Positions 53,507-55,760 of a DNA stretch of 55,760 nt are shown piece after piece. A program made the translations under genes and the position numbers. The notes below the pieces were generated by a model that saw only the letters and a program-made list of their open reading frames with translations, had not been told where the DNA came from and made no database searches. Source of the DNA: Candidatus Binataceae bacterium (lineage in GTDB: Bacteria > Desulfobacterota > Binatia > Binatales > Binataceae); the NCBI GenBank assembly GCA_036495685.1, contig DASXMJ010000205.1, forward strand, positions 1 through 55,760. The letters run 5' to 3'. Positions within the stretch are counted from its first letter, which is position 1, and every line of letters starts with the position of its first letter.

Positions 53507-54087
53507 AGCCGATCACCGCAAGCGAGATCCTGGCGCCGGCCGACTATGAAAGAGTGCGCGGGCGGCTGCGCGCGCTGTTCATTCACGAGAAGGACCGTCG
53601 ACGCCTGGCGGTCGGATCGCATTTGACCCTGCTGTTCGAGAACGGACAGACCGTCTGGTACCAGACTCAGGAGATGATTCGTACCGAGAAGCTTGTTACC
53701 GCAGACGCCATCGCGCACGAAATCGAAACCTACAACGAGCTGCTCCTGGGCCCCGGCGAACTGGCGGCCACCATGCTCATCGAATATCCAGAGCCAGGGC
53801 AACGCGACGCCGCGCTGCGGCGTCTGCTCGGACTCGAAAATCATCTCTGGATCTCGATGGGCGAAAAACGTGAGCGCGCGGTCTTCGATACGCGCCAGAT
53901 GACCATCGACCGCATTAGCTCGGTGCAATTCGTGCGGTTTCCAGTCGGATCAATCGATCGCGGTCGATTGCTAGCGTTCGCCGAGGGCGGCAAACTCGCG
54001 ATTGAAGTGGATCATCCAAGCCTCGCAGCACGTGCGCCCATACTCGGCAATCTAGCCCGTGCCCTCGCCGAAGACCTCGCGGGCTGA
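53503..54087 (+). CDS. DUF3501 family protein
   Basis: A 194-residue cytoplasmic protein beginning ITASEILAPADYERVR and containing VGSHLTLLFENGQTVWYQTQEM, YNELLLGPGELAATMLIEYP and a C-terminal region rich in hydrophobic turns. This matches DUF3501, a family of unknown function whose gene usually follows the CCG-domain Fe-S protein, often with rubrerythrin upstream. Here the ATG overlaps the stop of the pseudogene as ATGA, preserving the original operon junction. The protein itself is intact. A role in peroxide or iron stress is suggested only by this conserved context. Confidence 0.85.
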   Translation: MKPITASEILAPADYERVRGRLRALFIHEKDRRRLAVGSHLTLLFENGQTVWYQTQEMIRTEKLVTADAIAHEIETYNELLLGPGELAATMLIEYPEPGQRDAALRRLLGLENHLWISMGEKRERAVFDTRQMTIDRISSVQFVRFPVGSIDRGRLLAFAEGGKLAIEVDHPSLAARAPILGNLARALAEDLAG

Positions 54088-54284
54088 CGCGGATTTAAAC
54101 CGGTTCCGACCCCGCAGAAGGAAGACCCGCTGGTCGCGGATTAATTGCGCGCTCAGGTGTTTTTCTCGCCGATGATGCGCCCACGGTCCTTGCTGCTGAG
54201 ACGGCCCGTTTGCAAGGCTGGGGTTGCCTTCGCTGACTTGGGTCCGCCGTTTCCGTCAGCAAGGTTTGTGCACCAACTAGCAAA

Positions 54285-54314
54285 GAAGCCTCGGAGGATA
54301 ACCTCCGAGGCTTC
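54285..54314 (-). terminator. Strong intrinsic terminator
   Basis: A perfect 13-bp stem, GAAGCCTCGGAGG with CCTCCGAGGCTTC, and an ATAA loop, followed on the minus strand by CTTTG. It lies 26 bases beyond the minus-strand stop at 54340 and may act on both strands, also ending the DUF3501 transcript. Confidence 0.8.
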
Positions 54315-54339
54315 TTCTGAACGACCACTCTTCTGCGCT

Positions 54340-55533
54340 TTAGAGCGGGGCGACCCCAATAGGAATGGTCAGCCTTGTCTTGGGGCCCCTGAGTACCAAG
54401 GTTCCCCTCATATTTACTACTCCGATGCTATTGACGTTAGAGAACAACAATATTGAGCCACGCAGGCTGTTAGCCACGTACAGATCATCAGTCCCAGCGG
54501 CTAACCCTTTCGGGCTCAGCGCGATACCCATAGGAGACGTCAGGTTCGTCCTCTTGCCCCGGATTTCAGTGAGAACCGCACCGGCCGGGCTGAACTCGAA
54601 AATCGCGTTCGCGACAAGGTCCGAAACAAAGATGTTTCCGGCGGGATCTACTGCCACTCCATTGGCTGACTTAAGGATACCCAAGCCGACCAGGTTGGTG
54701 GGAGCGAAGCAACCTGTGGAGGCGGGGTTCGCGGTGTTAGCCAAAGAGTATTCGGTCACGTAGGCGGGGATGCCCATGGCGGGATTGCCGGAGTTCGCAA
54801 CCAACACGTCGCCTGCGGCGTCGGTTGCAACGCCGGCCGGCAGAAGAAGGGCGGTGTCGGTGAGGCCCAAGCCCTTGCAAACGAGCGTATTATGAATGGT
54901 TCCCAGAATGTTGCCCGTCCAGCTTGAGGTGCCGGCGTTGGCGGGGAACAGGATCACGCTACCCACGTTGGCGGGTTTCGGGTCACCGAGGAAGTTGGCC
55001 ACGTAGAAACTCTCAGACAGCGCCATGAGGGGCTTCTTTGGGACGAAAGCTATACCTTGGGCTAGCGAGAGATCGAGCGTTGGACTCGCGGGCGGCGTCT
55101 TGGGCGAGATGAAAAGGACTGGTCCGGACGCCCCGGTCGCGTTGGGCGCAAATTCCAGGACTTCGCCTATACCACTGGTTACGGCGAGTGCGCCCTCGGG
55201 AGTAGTCGTTATCGATGTGGCGCCAGTGAGCGCGGAGCTAGTGATATTCCCGGTAGGAACCTTATTTTGTCCTCCGCCGGCCGTGTCAACCGCGATGTTG
55301 CAAAAGAAGCAGAGGCCACCAAGACCCGTGACTGTGCCACCGAAATTCAATACAGCCAGCTCATCAATAGGTCCCGCGTAGCCGACTCCGACGACTGCCA
55401 GCGAAGCCACGATTAGTGCGCTCGCTATCGTCATTAACGTGCGCCGGGCGCGTGCGACCATTAGCGCGGCTCTGTGCACTAATGAGAACCAATCTCTGAC
55501 CTGAGTCATCGTATGCATCCTTCCCTGAGTCAT
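54340..55533 (-). CDS. Secreted NHL-like beta-propeller protein
   Basis: A 397-residue exported protein. A basic N-terminus (ARARRTLM) leads into the hydrophobic stretch TIASALIVASLAVVGVGYAG, a signal peptide or anchor. The mature part contains repeated propeller blades of the NHL/SMP-30 kind: LPAGVATDAAGDVLVANSG, SANGVAVDPAGNIFVSD and TSPMGIALSPKGLAAG, each ending in a strand such as LYVANS or IFEFSP. Four Cys residues are present in the mature part and could form disulfides. Such proteins are extracellular or periplasmic and of unknown function. Starts at 55533, 55518 or 55509 are possible. The terminator follows at 54285. Confidence 0.78.
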   Translation of the reverse strand: MTQGRMHTMTQVRDWFSLVHRAALMVARARRTLMTIASALIVASLAVVGVGYAGPIDELAVLNFGGTVTGLGGLCFFCNIAVDTAGGGQNKVPTGNITSSALTGATSITTTPEGALAVTSGIGEVLEFAPNATGASGPVLFISPKTPPASPTLDLSLAQGIAFVPKKPLMALSESFYVANFLGDPKPANVGSVILFPANAGTSSWTGNILGTIHNTLVCKGLGLTDTALLLPAGVATDAAGDVLVANSGNPAMGIPAYVTEYSLANTANPASTGCFAPTNLVGLGILKSANGVAVDPAGNIFVSDLVANAIFEFSPAGAVLTEIRGKRTNLTSPMGIALSPKGLAAGTDDLYVANSLRGSILLFSNVNSIGVVNMRGTLVLRGPKTRLTIPIGVAPL

Positions 55534-55760
55534 GTTGTAACCCCCGCTGAGTCAGCAGGCACGTACCCTGTGACTCAACCTGTCGTCCTCCGCGTTTTTT
55601 GGCCGACCAATCCCCAAGAAAGCCGGCGCAAGAAGATCCTCCCGTGACCTAAAAGGAAGGCCTCCCAGACGCGCGTTTCGGTTCGCTTACCTACACTGAT
55701 CCAGAAACAAATTCAAGCAGGCCGTAATGCCTGCGTAATTTGCCGATGGACACTAGCAGA
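55534..55760. other. Upstream region of the propeller gene, no gene seen
   Basis: This stretch ends at the window edge. It should contain the promoter of the secreted propeller gene. Short direct repeats of ACTCAG and an interrupted GAGTCA/TGACTC pair near 55550-55580 are visible, but no known riboswitch or operator is recognised. Confidence 0.4.

Noticed and set aside
55534..55760. Possible cyclic-di-GMP riboswitch upstream of the propeller gene
   Set aside because: Short fragments such as CACAGGG looked suggestive, but the conserved ACGCAAAGCC core and tetraloop receptor are absent.
1..55760. CRISPR array, tRNA, rRNA, integrase or intact transposase
   Set aside because: No regularly spaced repeats, no cloverleaf or rRNA signature and no DDE, Tyr- or Ser-recombinase motif was found.

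Overview
The window is a GC-rich piece of chromosome, judged by eye, from a diderm (Gram-negative type) bacterium. The cell type follows from a TonB-dependent receptor under a cobalamin riboswitch, a glnE of proteobacterial layout and an MltD-like lytic transglycosylase. The many oxidoreductase, CoA-transferase and amidohydrolase genes suggest an aerobic soil or sediment heterotroph of deltaproteobacterial or Binatota-like affinity. That placement is an inference from gene style, not a phylogeny. No rRNA, tRNA, CRISPR array, intact insertion sequence or phage gene was seen.

Left part (1-10.6 kb): a steroid- or terpenoid-type ring-degradation module. It holds a 5'-truncated KshA-like Rieske oxygenase, a LuxR-type regulator and a methyltransferase. 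A tightly packed operon follows: HsaA-like flavin monooxygenase, KstD-like flavoprotein, SDR, second KstD-like flavoprotein, SDR, and a [2Fe-2S] ferredoxin. An HsaD-like C-C hydrolase converges on its end. Together these could dehydrogenate, hydroxylate and open rings of a polycyclic ketone. An extradiol dioxygenase, the flavin reductase and the ferredoxin reductase are not in the window.

10.9-24.6 kb: an amidohydrolase, then a three-gene minus-strand cluster (DUF2126-transglutaminase, circularly permuted ATP-grasp fused to alpha-E, small transglutaminase) of the predicted peptide-ligation and cleavage type. Next come a D-aminoacylase-like amidohydrolase, a methyltransferase, an unexplained hairpin-rich stretch (21.8-22.4 kb), an LLM flavin oxidoreductase and an alpha/beta hydrolase.

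24.7-37.4 kb: mostly housekeeping and envelope genes. They are an APH-like phosphotransferase, a secreted propeller, aroA, a broken BMP-type solute-binding protein gene, an MltD-like lytic transglycosylase, a GST, glnE, a riboswitch-controlled TonB receptor and cobU.

37.5-51.2 kb: a second acyl-CoA-type catabolic locus built around a TetR regulator and one probable operator. To the left run DUF35, a thiolase-like protein lacking the usual Cys, an MDR reductase and a nitronate monooxygenase. To the right run two class III CoA-transferases, an SDR, an enoyl-CoA hydratase, an acyl-CoA dehydrogenase, an SDR and a frameshifted hydrolase.

51.2-55.8 kb: thiD-tenA, a Fur-box-like palindrome, the wreck of a CCG-domain Fe-S protein still overlapping an intact DUF3501 gene, and a secreted beta-propeller protein with a strong terminator.
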